A DNA stretch of 64,000 nucleotides from Lacticaseibacillus absianus (GTDB lineage: Bacteria > Bacillota > Bacilli > Lactobacillales > Lactobacillaceae), in NCBI RefSeq assembly GCF_013407595.1, contig NZ_JABEKX010000001.1:1103742-1167741 (forward strand), read 5' to 3'. Both the position numbers and the translations under genes were made by a program. Of the stretch, positions 52,069 to 59,882 are shown piece after piece. The notes under the pieces are model-generated. The model saw only the letters and a list, made by a program, of their open reading frames with translations. It was not told the origin of the DNA and searched no databases. Position 1 is the stretch's first letter; each line of letters starts with the position of its first letter.

Positions 52069-53739
52069 ATGACAGAAGAAACGCAGTACGGTGCAGACCT
52101 GATCGTCGATAGCCTGATCAATCACGGGGTCGAGTTCGCCTTCGGAATCCCAGGGGCGAAGATCGATCGTCTGTTTGAACGTCTCGATTATCCCCGGGAC
52201 CCGCGTGCACCGAAGCTAATCGTTGCGCGCCATGAGCAAAACGCGGCGTTCATGGCTGCAGGCGTCGGTCGACTGACCGGCAAGGCCGGCGTTGTGCTGA
52301 CGACCTCAGGCCCTGGGGTGTCGAACCTCGCAACGCCGCTGGTCACCGCGACGGCGGAAGGGGACCCGGTGGTGGCGATCTCCGGGCAGGTCAAGCGTGC
52401 GGACCTGCAACGTTCCGCACATCAGAGCATGAAGAATGCGGAGATGCTCGCCCCGATCACGAAGTACGCCGTTGAGGTGCAGGACCCCGATAACATCAGT
52501 GAGACGATCGCCAACGCGTTTCGCGCCGCGGAGTCCGGCAAGCAAGGGGCAGGCTTCGTGTCGATCCCACAGGACGTGACCGATAGCCCGGTCACGACCC
52601 AGGCGGTCCACCCGCTGCAGGCGCCACGCCTTGGCCCGGCCAGCCCAGCAGACATGACCGACCTGGCCCGGCAGATCAAAGACGCCAAGCTGCCCGTATT
52701 GCTGTTGGGGATGCGCGCATCGTCCGAGCCGGTCACGGCCGCGATTCGTGACTTGCTGGCGGTGGCGGATCTGCCGGTGGTCGAGACCTTCCAGGGGGCC
52801 GGAATCGTCTCCCATGCCCAGGAGCACGACTTCTTCGGCCGTGTCGGGCTGTTTCGCAACCAGCCAGGCGACCAGTTGCTTCAGCGCAGCGACTTGGTCG
52901 TGGCGATCGGCTACGATCCGATCGAGTACGAGCCGCGGAACTGGAACCCGAGCGGGGATGCCCGCGTGATCGTCATCGACTCTCGGACAGCCGAGATCGA
53001 CCATGATTTTCAACCGGAAAACGAGTTGGTCGGTGACATTGCCCAGACGCTCGATGTCCTGATCCCACTGCTGCGCGGCTACCGCGTGGCCCCAGAGGCC
53101 AAGGATTACCTCGATCACTTGCAGACCCAGCTCACGCAGCGGGACGTGCCGCCGGTCAGCCGACCGGGGCTGGTTCACCCGCTTGCAATCATCGCGGCGC
53201 TGCAGAAGCGGGTCACCGATCAGATGACGGTGGCGGTCGACGTCGGGAGCTTCTATATCTGGATGGCGCGTCACTTCCGCAGTTACGAACCGCGGCGCTT
53301 GCTCTTCAGCAACGGGATGCAGACGCTTGGGGTGGCCTTGCCGTGGGCGATCGCCGCCACGCTGGTCCGCCCGGGTGAAAAGGCCGTGTCGGTGTCTGGT
53401 GACGGTGGCTTCTTGTTCTCGAGCCAGGAGTTGGAGACTGCGGTGCGGTTGCACGCGAACCTCGTGCACATCATCTGGAACGATGGCCACTACGATATGG
53501 TGAAGTTCCAAGAAGAAGCCAAATACGGGCGCGCCGCTGGGGTGGACTTTGGACCGGTCGACTTCGTCAAATACGCCGAGAGTTTCGGCGCGACGGGTTT
53601 GCGGGTGACGCAACCGGCGGAGCTAGACGCAGTGCTCGACCAAGCGTTTGCCACGGCAGGTCCAGTCGTCGTTGACATCCCAGTCGACTACGCGGATAAC
53701 CCGAAGCTGGCTGAGGCGATGCTGGCCGATCAGTTCTAG
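52069..53739 (+). CDS. alsS: Catabolic acetolactate synthase
   Basis: This 556-residue thiamine-diphosphate enzyme condenses two pyruvates to 2-acetolactate. The early [17 protein letters not shown] is diagnostic of AlsS, the catalytic glutamate lies in [15 protein letters not shown] (residue 56), and the C-terminal TPP site shows [18 protein letters not shown] and WNDGHYD. No regulatory small subunit is encoded nearby, as expected for the catabolic type. GAGGAGG precedes ATG 52069. It forms an operon with alsD and diverts excess pyruvate to acetoin. Confidence 0.95.
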   Translation: MTEETQYGADLIVDSLINHGVEFAFGIPGAKIDRLFERLDYPRDPRAPKLIVARHEQNAAFMAAGVGRLTGKAGVVLTTSGPGVSNLATPLVTATAEGDPVVAISGQVKRADLQRSAHQSMKNAEMLAPITKYAVEVQDPDNISETIANAFRAAESGKQGAGFVSIPQDVTDSPVTTQAVHPLQAPRLGPASPADMTDLARQIKDAKLPVLLLGMRASSEPVTAAIRDLLAVADLPVVETFQGAGIVSHAQEHDFFGRVGLFRNQPGDQLLQRSDLVVAIGYDPIEYEPRNWNPSGDARVIVIDSRTAEIDHDFQPENELVGDIAQTLDVLIPLLRGYRVAPEAKDYLDHLQTQLTQRDVPPVSRPGLVHPLAIIAALQKRVTDQMTVAVDVGSFYIWMARHFRSYEPRRLLFSNGMQTLGVALPWAIAATLVRPGEKAVSVSGDGGFLFSSQELETAVRLHANLVHIIWNDGHYDMVKFQEEAKYGRAAGVDFGPVDFVKYAESFGATGLRVTQPAELDAVLDQAFATAGPVVVDIPVDYADNPKLAEAMLADQF

Positions 53740-53754
53740 TCAAGGAGGCACGTG

Positions 53755-54453
53755 ATGTTATATCAACATGGAACGCTCGCGAATCTAGTCCCTGGCGGGT
53801 TTGCAGGCACGCAGACGTTGGCCGAGTTGCTGACCCACGGGGATACTGGGATCGGGACGCTCACCGGCCTTGACGGCGAACTGATCATTCTGGCTGGCGT
53901 GGTCTATCAAGTCGATGCGCAAGGCGCGGTGCGGCAGCCTGCCTTGACCGAGCGGGTCCCGTTCGCCAACGTGCACCCCGCTGATTTCGCGGGGCACGGA
54001 CTGCTGACGGCCGCGACCGCGGCAGAGACCCAGGCCAAGGTGCTGACAACGCTTGGTACGGCCAATGCGTTTGCGGCGGTGCGCGTCCACGGGACGTTTG
54101 CCCGGATGCGCACCCGCGTGGTGGCCAAGCAAGTGGCGCCTTATCCGACACTGACGGCCACCGCCGCGGCGCAGCGGATCTTTGACGCCCGCTCGGTCAC
54201 TGGCACGCTGATCGGCTATTATTCGCCGACACTCTACGCCGGCATGGCGGCGCCGGGCTTTCACCTACATTTTTTGAGCGACGCGCATGACTTTGGCGGG
54301 CACGTGCTGGATTGGGCCGGTGTGGCCGGCGTGCTTGAGACCGAGTTGTTTGCCGACGTTCAGCTCCACCTCCCGATCGACGACCCCGCGTTCATGGCGC
54401 GCGCCCTTGACGGTCCGGATGTTTTGGCGGCGATCCAACAAGCCGAGCAGTGA
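53755..54453 (+). CDS. alsD: Acetolactate decarboxylase
   Basis: This 232-residue zinc enzyme decarboxylates 2-acetolactate to acetoin. The metal histidines are visible as H170 and H172 in GFHLHFLSD and H183 in FGGHVLDW, spaced 2 and 11 as in the family. The N-terminal YQHGTLANLVPGGFAGTQTLAELL is also typical. ATG 53755 follows AAGGAGG; a GTG directly before is less well spaced. The gene starts 15 bp after alsS. A terminator follows. Confidence 0.94.
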   Translation: MLYQHGTLANLVPGGFAGTQTLAELLTHGDTGIGTLTGLDGELIILAGVVYQVDAQGAVRQPALTERVPFANVHPADFAGHGLLTAATAAETQAKVLTTLGTANAFAAVRVHGTFARMRTRVVAKQVAPYPTLTATAAAQRIFDARSVTGTLIGYYSPTLYAGMAAPGFHLHFLSDAHDFGGHVLDWAGVAGVLETELFADVQLHLPIDDPAFMARALDGPDVLAAIQQAEQ

Positions 54454-54479
54454 GTCGCTGCATTGACGCGGACGACAGG

Positions 54480-54514
54480 CCCGGGCCCCGGGTGATCGCG
54501 GGCCCGGGTCTTTT
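54480..54514 (+). terminator. Terminator of the alsSD operon
   Basis: CCCGGGCCC pairs with GGGCCCGGG around an 11-base loop and is followed by TCTTTT. Confidence 0.75.
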
Positions 54515-54585
54515 GGCGCCGTGGGGCGCCACCGGTGCCTCGCGGCGCCAGAGGCGTCGCCCAGGTGCGCGGACCGGCCGGCGGG

Positions 54586-54614
54586 TTGACAGCGTTTTCA
54601 CCAGTGGGTACAAT
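54586..54614 (+). promoter_or_regulatory. Near-consensus promoter of the 54646 gene
   Basis: TTGACA at 54586-54591 and TACAAT at 54609-54614 are spaced by exactly 17 bp; this is among the best sigma-A promoters in the window. Confidence 0.8.
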
Positions 54615-54645
54615 GGGGGAGATATTGGGGGAAGGGGACAGCGCG

Positions 54646-55431
54646 ATGCGGTTGACACCAGCGACCAAGGTGTTTCTTTATATGCTGACCATGGCCGACG
54701 CGACAGATACGTGTTCGGACCCGGTGTGGCATGAACGGTACCACTTAGACCCGGACCGAACGATCATCAAGCTGCATCAACGCGGCTTGATCAAGCCCGT
54801 GCAGGGATCGCCGACGCACTATGTGCTGACCGCAGACGGGCAGCGCGACTTGGTCGACATCGAAGACTGGTTGTGGATCCATGAGTATTACTTGCCGGAT
54901 GTGATCGACTTTGCGCGGGCGCGCCGGTTGTTTTGGCAACCACAGCGGGTCGGGTACCCCCTGTTGCAGGACCTGCTGGCCCAGGCGAAGCGGCGCTTCC
55001 GCGACGATGCCGCCTACTTGGCGATTTTGTTGCGGCACCAGCTGCGGCTTGAGTTCGACACCCAACACGACGAAGACGCCGTCAAGACGCTGATGGCCTT
55101 GATCGACCAGGATCTCGACATTCGTGGGCCGGTCGATCCACTGACGTTCAGTTACGCGACGACGTGGGCGAAGGTCACGTCGTTCGAAAAGCAGATGCTC
55201 AAGGCCTTGCTTGGGCGACTGAACTGGACGCTGGCGGACTTTGAGATGCAGTTCTCAGCGTGGCTCGATCAGCAACCGCGCACGCCGCGCCTGTTCACCC
55301 GGTTCGAGCTGATGACGATTGTGATGTATGAACTCGCCAATAATACGCCGAAGCTTGCGTGCCTCTACCACGCTGCGGCCCAGCGCCCTAGCACGCCGAC
55401 GGTGACGCTTGAGGTCGAGGCGTTCAGCTGA
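54646..55431 (+). CDS. Unrecognised protein with winged-helix-like N-terminus
   Basis: This 261-residue soluble protein is not one I can name. The first 80 residues (MRLTPATKVFLYML, then DRTIIKLHQRGLIKPVQGSPTHYVLTADGQRDL) look like a winged helix in which a small-step rule HQRGLIKP precedes a wing. The remaining part is helical and rich in Trp, Leu and Arg. ATG 54646 follows GAAGGGG under a near-consensus promoter. It is convergent with the repeat at 55447-55632. A DNA-binding role is only suggested. Confidence 0.7.
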   Translation: MRLTPATKVFLYMLTMADATDTCSDPVWHERYHLDPDRTIIKLHQRGLIKPVQGSPTHYVLTADGQRDLVDIEDWLWIHEYYLPDVIDFARARRLFWQPQRVGYPLLQDLLAQAKRRFRDDAAYLAILLRHQLRLEFDTQHDEDAVKTLMALIDQDLDIRGPVDPLTFSYATTWAKVTSFEKQMLKALLGRLNWTLADFEMQFSAWLDQQPRTPRLFTRFELMTIVMYELANNTPKLACLYHAAAQRPSTPTVTLEVEAFS

Positions 55432-55446
55432 TGATCAACCAAAATG

Positions 55447-55632
55447 GGGCTGTGCCATAGCGCGGTTTTAGCCCAGAGTATAAGAGAGACCCCCTGCAAA
55501 ACCCGAACTTAGGTTTTGCAGGGGGTCTCTCTTATACGGCTTGCGCTGCCCGTTCGAACGCAGTGAGTTACAGGCAGACATGCGTTAGAAAGGGCGTTGC
55601 GTTATGGCACGTAACGTTCTGGAATAGTCGTG
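55447..55632 (-). repeat. 185-bp structured repeat, copy B
   Basis: Read on the minus strand this copy matches copy A (10163-10347) in order and length. CACGAC.ATTCCAGAA (55632-55617), ACGCATGTC, ACTCACT, CGTT.GAACGGGCA and TATAAG are conserved with no gap. The main hairpin (55478-55537) has two perfect 26-base arms around an 8-base loop, CGAACTTA on the plus strand; the small one (55447-55474) has GGGCT with AGCCC. Both arms of both hairpins differ from copy A in a pairing-preserving way. It lies between an unknown gene and the 13-bp tandem repeats. Confidence 0.75.
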
Positions 55633-55679
55633 CCACCAGGGGGTTATGTCACAACCCGTTCCTACGATTAGTCAAGGGT

Positions 55680-55746
55680 TTTGAACTAGGTTTTAGGTCT
55701 TGAACTTAGGTATTGAACTTAGGTCTTGGATTTAGGTATTTAGGCT
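55680..55746 (+). repeat. 13-bp tandem repeats
   Basis: CTTGAACTTAGGT (55699-55711), ATTGAACTTAGGT (55712-55724) and CTTGGATTTAGGT (55725-55737) are consecutive 13-bp units. Degenerate units flank them (TTTGAACTAGGT before, ATTTAGGCT after). GAACTTAGGT also forms part of the loop of the nearby hairpin at 55478-55537. The rest of 55747-55867 shows no gene and probably holds the end of the IS110 element. Confidence 0.8.
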
Positions 55747-55867
55747 GAGGGTTTGGTACTAGTGGGGTGGGCCGCAAACGGTCGTCACTTTTTGGGTAAG
55801 CTAAATAAACCTCCTCACTTCCCCTTTAAAAACGACCTGGATTGAACTACTATACAGGTGTAGGAGC

Positions 55868-57091
55868 TTATGACTCCGCGCTAATAGTGGACTTCGAGTC
55901 CGTGTATCGGTAACGATACTTAGTGCCTGCCATTACCATGGCATATAGGCATTTCAGTGTCTTGTTCATACAAGCCACGACGGCAACCTTATCCCGTTTC
56001 GGGATAGGGTTGTTTTTTAGTTCGTAGTAATAATCGACAATATGATTGGGCGCGGCGGCCTTTTGCCGGATCATGTTTCTGACGATCAGATAAAGCAAGG
56101 CACGCGCGTGAGGATTACCCCGCTTATTGATATGGTCTTGTCGTGTGTACTTGCCAGATTGATAACGATTCAGATCGATCCCAACGTATGCGTTGACTTG
56201 ATTGGCATTATCAAAACGACATATATCTCCAAGCTCGCCGACCAGTTGTGCGGCTGATAATGCCCCAATGCCAGGCATCGATTGATAGATCTGAAATTGT
56301 GGTAGTCTCTCTGCGACACTCGTCATTTGTTTTCGTAAGCTGTCTTCTTGCTTGACCAACTCGATCAACTGCCGACAATAATACTGCACTTCTTGGACTT
56401 GGACACTGTCCGAATCGGCGGCGGGATAGCTATCCTTGGCCAAGGCGCTCAACTTCTCTGCGTACTTCAAGCCTTTGGCTTGAGACAGTTTCTTATCGGT
56501 CTCACTCATCAGCTTGTTCTTTAAGCAAGTACGTGAGATCCCCCGCACAAAGGCTGGGTGTGGAAATAAAAGGATCACGTTTAGTGCCAGCTTCGATACG
56601 CGAGAGCTAAACAGTTGCTCGACTTCGGGGAAAGTCTGTTGGAGGGCTGTATATAGCTTTAGCCGCGTTAGTTTGACCTCATCCATCACTTGTTGGTAGA
56701 AGCGGTTCAATTGGCGTAACTGCTCATATTCAGGTGTCCACGGAGTGGTCAATCGATACTGGTGATGCGTCACAGATAGCGCGATCCTGTGGGCATCCTT
56801 TTGGTCGGTCTTCACGCGGCGTAAGCTCTCTGAATGCAGGTGTAGCTCCAGCGGGTTCAAGCGGCCATACCGTAATTGATGGTCTTGGCAGAAGCGTACT
56901 AATGGCTGTGAATAGATCCCTGTGGCTTCGAAGTACACGACCGGGTCATCCGCTTGCTTGAGCATTTGGTCAAGCTGAGCGAAGCCGAGCTGGTTGTGCA
57001 CACATTCGAACTCCTGCAAGCACTGGTCACCACGATACCAAACACCGTAGCTGTGGCCTTTAGAAACATCCAATGCGAATACATCGGACAA
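55868..57091 (-). CDS. IS110-family transposase (DEDD recombinase)
   Basis: This 407-residue protein has the N-terminal DEDD RuvC-like domain: FALDVSKGHSYGVWYRG with the first aspartate, VVYFEATGIYSQPLVRFC with the glutamate, and RVKTDQKDAHRIAL with the late aspartates. The C-terminal IS116/IS110/IS902 domain shows SMPGIGALSAAQLVGELGDI and YVGIDLNRYQSGKYTRQDHINKRGNPHAR, with the conserved serine expected near SGK. The frame is intact, so the element may be active. Codon and base use are clearly more AT-rich than in neighbouring genes, pointing to recent transfer. Confidence 0.94.
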   Translation of the reverse strand: MSDVFALDVSKGHSYGVWYRGDQCLQEFECVHNQLGFAQLDQMLKQADDPVVYFEATGIYSQPLVRFCQDHQLRYGRLNPLELHLHSESLRRVKTDQKDAHRIALSVTHHQYRLTTPWTPEYEQLRQLNRFYQQVMDEVKLTRLKLYTALQQTFPEVEQLFSSRVSKLALNVILLFPHPAFVRGISRTCLKNKLMSETDKKLSQAKGLKYAEKLSALAKDSYPAADSDSVQVQEVQYYCRQLIELVKQEDSLRKQMTSVAERLPQFQIYQSMPGIGALSAAQLVGELGDICRFDNANQVNAYVGIDLNRYQSGKYTRQDHINKRGNPHARALLYLIVRNMIRQKAAAPNHIVDYYYELKNNPIPKRDKVAVVACMNKTLKCLYAMVMAGTKYRYRYTDSKSTISAES

Positions 57092-57200
57092 AATATTACT
57101 CCCTTTCTAAATTGGTGAAGCTAGCCCGCATCTTCTTCTCGTAACTCATTTCCTAAACACGACCTTGAAGGCCCACGATCTTAAACCAGATTTGCGCGAC

Positions 57201-57273
57201 GAAGATGACGGAGATCCTTTTGTGTTACGGACTCGAAGTCCCTTGGGTTATGTTCGATCTTAGCTTCATCTTC
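57201..57273 (-). other. Structured noncoding RNA candidate upstream of the IS110 transposase
   Basis: On the minus strand GAAGATGA (57273-57266) pairs with TCATCTTC (57208-57201), GATC with GATC inside, and GGACT with AGTCC around TCG at the centre (57241-57229). This is a long interrupted stem with an inner hairpin, in the place where IS110-group bridge RNAs are found. An open frame of 62 codons crosses the region but has no ribosome site and runs through a terminator, so I do not call it a gene. Confidence 0.4.
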
Positions 57274-57285
57274 AGTGTAGCGAGC

Positions 57286-57335
57286 AAAAAGAAAATTCCG
57301 GTAAGAACTGGAAAATTCACCAGCTCTTACCGGAA
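57286..57335 (-). terminator. Terminator of the Mga-like gene at 57366
   Basis: On the minus strand TTCCGGTAAGA.CTGG pairs with CCAG.TCTTACCGGAA around an 8-base loop, followed by TTTTCTTTTT. Confidence 0.85.
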
Positions 57336-57365
57336 CTAATCTTAGATTGTTTGGGGTCCAGCGGG

Positions 57366-58871
57366 TCATGCCTGCTGCGGGGTGGCCGTCGGGCGCAGCT
57401 TGGCTTGATAGAGTTGGTAGATCTGCTGGTAAAGCAGGTAGTAGTCTGTCTCGGTCGCATTGAGGTACCAGTTGAAGGTGACCGCGTCGGTTTGCTGGAA
57501 CACTTGCTCGGGGGCAATAAAATCGTCTGGCGCGGTGACGATCAGATCGGCGCCGGTCATGGGCGCGTCGTGCGGCAGGATCTGAACGATGTGGATGTTC
57601 GCGAGGAACTCGCGGATCTCACCGTTCACGATGTCGCTGGTGGCCATCACGAGCTTGACCTTCACCGTGTTGCCCCACCGGAAGCGGTGGAGGTAGGGGA
57701 CGAACAGGAAGAACGCGAGCTCGACGAACTGCGCCTGATCCCGGTGAAATGCGGTGAACCCGCTGGTCTGTGGCAGTTCGGCCACCGCTTGCGCCAGTAG
57801 CGCCCGCAGTTGGGTCTGGCGGTAGGTCAGCTGCGCGCTGGCGAAGAAGTCCGCCTGCTTGACGTAGTTGCCGTCCAGGACGAAAAACGCGGTGGCTAAA
57901 CGCAGCATGTTCATCACTAACTGGGGGTCTTCCCACAGCGGCGCGGCTGCCTCGGCGTCGTAGGCAGATAGCGCCGCCATCATGCGCTCGACGACGACCC
58001 AGCCGGGATTGCGTGGCCGCTTGAGGTAGTTGAGCAGCTGATCTTCTTGCGGTGTGATCGGGGTGAAGCGTAGGTTTTTGTGCTGGAAGAACTCGAAGAA
58101 GCTGCTTTCGCTCAGGAGCTCTTGCGGGGTCAGGCGCGGGAAGAGCGGCGCGGGATACAGCGTTGTTTCGACTGGGTAGCCGGCAAACAGCTGCGTGGCC
58201 GGTGCCGACCAGCGTACAACGCACCCGTGCGCGATCCGGGTCCGACACACTGCCCAGAAGACTTGCTCTTGCAGTGCGCGGATCGGTTCCGTCGCGGCGT
58301 TGGGCAAGACGCGGTACTGGGCGGCTAGCGCCTGTTGATCGATCGCGCGAAACGGCCACTTCAAGCCGCGGTAGCCGAGCCAATACATAGCCTGAAGAAA
58401 CAGGCGGATCTGCTTCTCATCGCCGGTGAACTTGGCTTGGGTCAGCGAGACCTTGATCCGGTACTGTCCGAGGAATTTGCGCAGCGTCGTCGTCTTCCGT
58501 AATAAAGTCGAGTGGCTGATGAAGTGGTCGGCCGCGAACTGGTCAACGCTGGGCTGGCTGGTCTGGGCGAGGTAGTCCATGAACTGAAAGGCGACTGCTT
58601 CTCCGAGCAGCGTGCACCGATAACTGTCGAGGGACAGCTCGAGGCTGCCGCGGATCAAAAGACGCTTAGCGGCCGCCCGGGTCTCACCCGTCAGGCTGAT
58701 CACGTCACCGAGCAGCTCCTGGAAGATGTTATAGGTCTGCTGGTACGAGAGGCGCATCCGGGCGCTCAGGTCGGTGATCGTCAGGGCGTCGTGATGCTGG
58801 CTGGCCAGCAGGCGAAACATCTCGAATTTTTGCAGGTCGGCTTTTTCTAAGAAGATCTCTTCGAATCGCAT
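57366..58871 (-). CDS. Mga/PRD-type transcriptional regulator (paralogue 2)
   Basis: This 501-residue protein has an N-terminal helix-turn-helix pair (ALTITDLSARMRLSYQQTYNIFQEL), a long helical PRD-like middle and a C-terminal EIIB-like part. It shares only general features with the other two paralogues: YWLGYRGLKWPF aligns with their WLATDGAVWPF. ATG 58871 is ten bases after GAGGAGG; a longer frame through the ribosome site is less likely. It stands alone with its own terminator. The target genes are unknown. Confidence 0.72.
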   Translation of the reverse strand: MRFEEIFLEKADLQKFEMFRLLASQHHDALTITDLSARMRLSYQQTYNIFQELLGDVISLTGETRAAAKRLLIRGSLELSLDSYRCTLLGEAVAFQFMDYLAQTSQPSVDQFAADHFISHSTLLRKTTTLRKFLGQYRIKVSLTQAKFTGDEKQIRLFLQAMYWLGYRGLKWPFRAIDQQALAAQYRVLPNAATEPIRALQEQVFWAVCRTRIAHGCVVRWSAPATQLFAGYPVETTLYPAPLFPRLTPQELLSESSFFEFFQHKNLRFTPITPQEDQLLNYLKRPRNPGWVVVERMMAALSAYDAEAAAPLWEDPQLVMNMLRLATAFFVLDGNYVKQADFFASAQLTYRQTQLRALLAQAVAELPQTSGFTAFHRDQAQFVELAFFLFVPYLHRFRWGNTVKVKLVMATSDIVNGEIREFLANIHIVQILPHDAPMTGADLIVTAPDDFIAPEQVFQQTDAVTFNWYLNATETDYYLLYQQIYQLYQAKLRPTATPQQA

Positions 58872-58976
58872 CAGCGCGTGTCCTCCTCTCCCCATCTTTT
58901 TATCATCTCCAGTATATCAAAATCTCAAAATAATAAAATAGGATAATAAGCATGACGCGACACCCCGGCGTCCATC

Positions 58977-59000
58977 AAAAAAGCCCCCGGTGACAGGGGC
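58977..59000 (-). terminator. Terminator of the deoxynucleoside kinase gene
   Basis: On the minus strand GCCCC pairs with GGGGC around a short loop with TTTTTT after it. Confidence 0.8.
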
Positions 59001-59007
59001 GTGACGG

Positions 59008-59652
59008 TCAGGCTTGGATCGCGGCAAGCTGGGCGTCGATCAACTCGAGCACGGTCTGGCGATCTTGCGGGTTCTCGACAAAATCCAAGACATCGCCGTC
59101 GATCTGCATCTTCGGGCTCTCAGCGTAGTCCGTATACCACTGGTCGTAGCGGCGGTTGAGTTCCTGATAGTAAGTGTACAGCGACGGGTCGACCTCCAGC
59201 TGCTCGTAGCTGCGCCCCCGGCGCTGGATGCGGCTGAGCATGGTCTCGAAGGAGACGCGAATGTGGACCAGCAGGTCGGGCCGCTTCTTGTACGCGGCAT
59301 AGGGGAGCTCTTGCATCATATTCGCCAGCAAGGCGTCGTAGACTCGGACCTCCGTCGCAGTCGCCCGCCCGAGGTCGGCGTTCAGGTGAAACAGTAGGGA
59401 GTCTTCGAAGATCGAGCGGTCCAAGATGTTGTTGTCCTCGGAGTAGGCCTGCTTGATCGCATCGAAGCGCTTGTTCAGAAAGTAGATCTGAAGCAAGAAG
59501 GCATACTGCTTCGGGTCCTGGTAGAACAGGGGCAGGACTTCGTTGTCATCGACGGATTCATAAAAGGCGCGGGTCCCTAGGTGTTCGGCGAGCATCGTCG
59601 TCAGGCTGGTCTTCCCCGCGCCGATAGTCCCCGCTAATACGATCAGTGTCAT
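59008..59652 (-). CDS. Deoxynucleoside kinase (dAK/dGK type)
   Basis: This 214-residue kinase phosphorylates deoxyadenosine or deoxyguanosine for salvage. Walker A is GTIGAGKTSLT (residues 8-18), DRSIFEDSLLF holds the DRS motif, and the lid has RIQRRGRSYE with several arginines. VDDNEVLPLFYQDP is typical of lactobacillar dAK/dGK subunits. AGAGGA precedes ATG 59652. Lactobacilli often have two such genes in tandem; only one is here. It is divergent from the third Mga-like regulator. Confidence 0.88.
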   Translation of the reverse strand: MTLIVLAGTIGAGKTSLTTMLAEHLGTRAFYESVDDNEVLPLFYQDPKQYAFLLQIYFLNKRFDAIKQAYSEDNNILDRSIFEDSLLFHLNADLGRATATEVRVYDALLANMMQELPYAAYKKRPDLLVHIRVSFETMLSRIQRRGRSYEQLEVDPSLYTYYQELNRRYDQWYTDYAESPKMQIDGDVLDFVENPQDRQTVLELIDAQLAAIQA

Positions 59653-59808
59653 GGTTGTCCTCTTTTTTTGGGTGTCCCACCTGAGGCTCAGGTGGTCGGA
59701 TTGCGGCGAAGGCCGCGCTTGTCATATCTTACTGGTGGCGGCCCGAGATTGCAACCCAAAGCGGGGCAGCCGACCGGGTCGTCGACACTCATTTTTCGAA
59801 AAATCGAA

Positions 59809-59838
59809 TTGAAAACAACTAATATTAAAGGTTATAAT
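59809..59838 (+). promoter_or_regulatory. Promoter of the third Mga-like gene
   Basis: TTGAAA at 59809-59814 and TATAAT at 59833-59838 are spaced by 18 bp in an AT-rich region, about 45 bases before the start codon. Confidence 0.72.
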
Positions 59839-59882
59839 TACCCGGTATATCGTAGACGCTTTTATTTTTGGGGGAATTCACC

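Larger units (their letters stand above)
55850..57285 (-). mobile_element. IS110-family insertion sequence, ends approximate
   Basis: A single transposase gene is flanked by AT-rich noncoding DNA in a GC-rich chromosome; the drop in GC marks acquired DNA. The transposon borders cannot be fixed because IS110 elements usually lack terminal inverted repeats and target duplications. A 15-bp sequence occurs inverted at 55889-55903 (inside the end of the gene) and 57227-57241 (upstream of it). The noncoding stretch 57092-57285 before the gene is where IS110-group elements encode a bridge RNA. Confidence 0.6.

Noticed and set aside
55680..55746. Tandem repeats considered as a CRISPR array
   Set aside because: Units are 13 bp with no spacers and no cas genes are near; these are simple tandem repeats.
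57181..57369. 62-codon minus-strand frame between the Mga-like gene and the IS110 transposase
   Set aside because: It runs through a strong terminator, has no ribosome site and overlaps the structured region upstream of the transposase.
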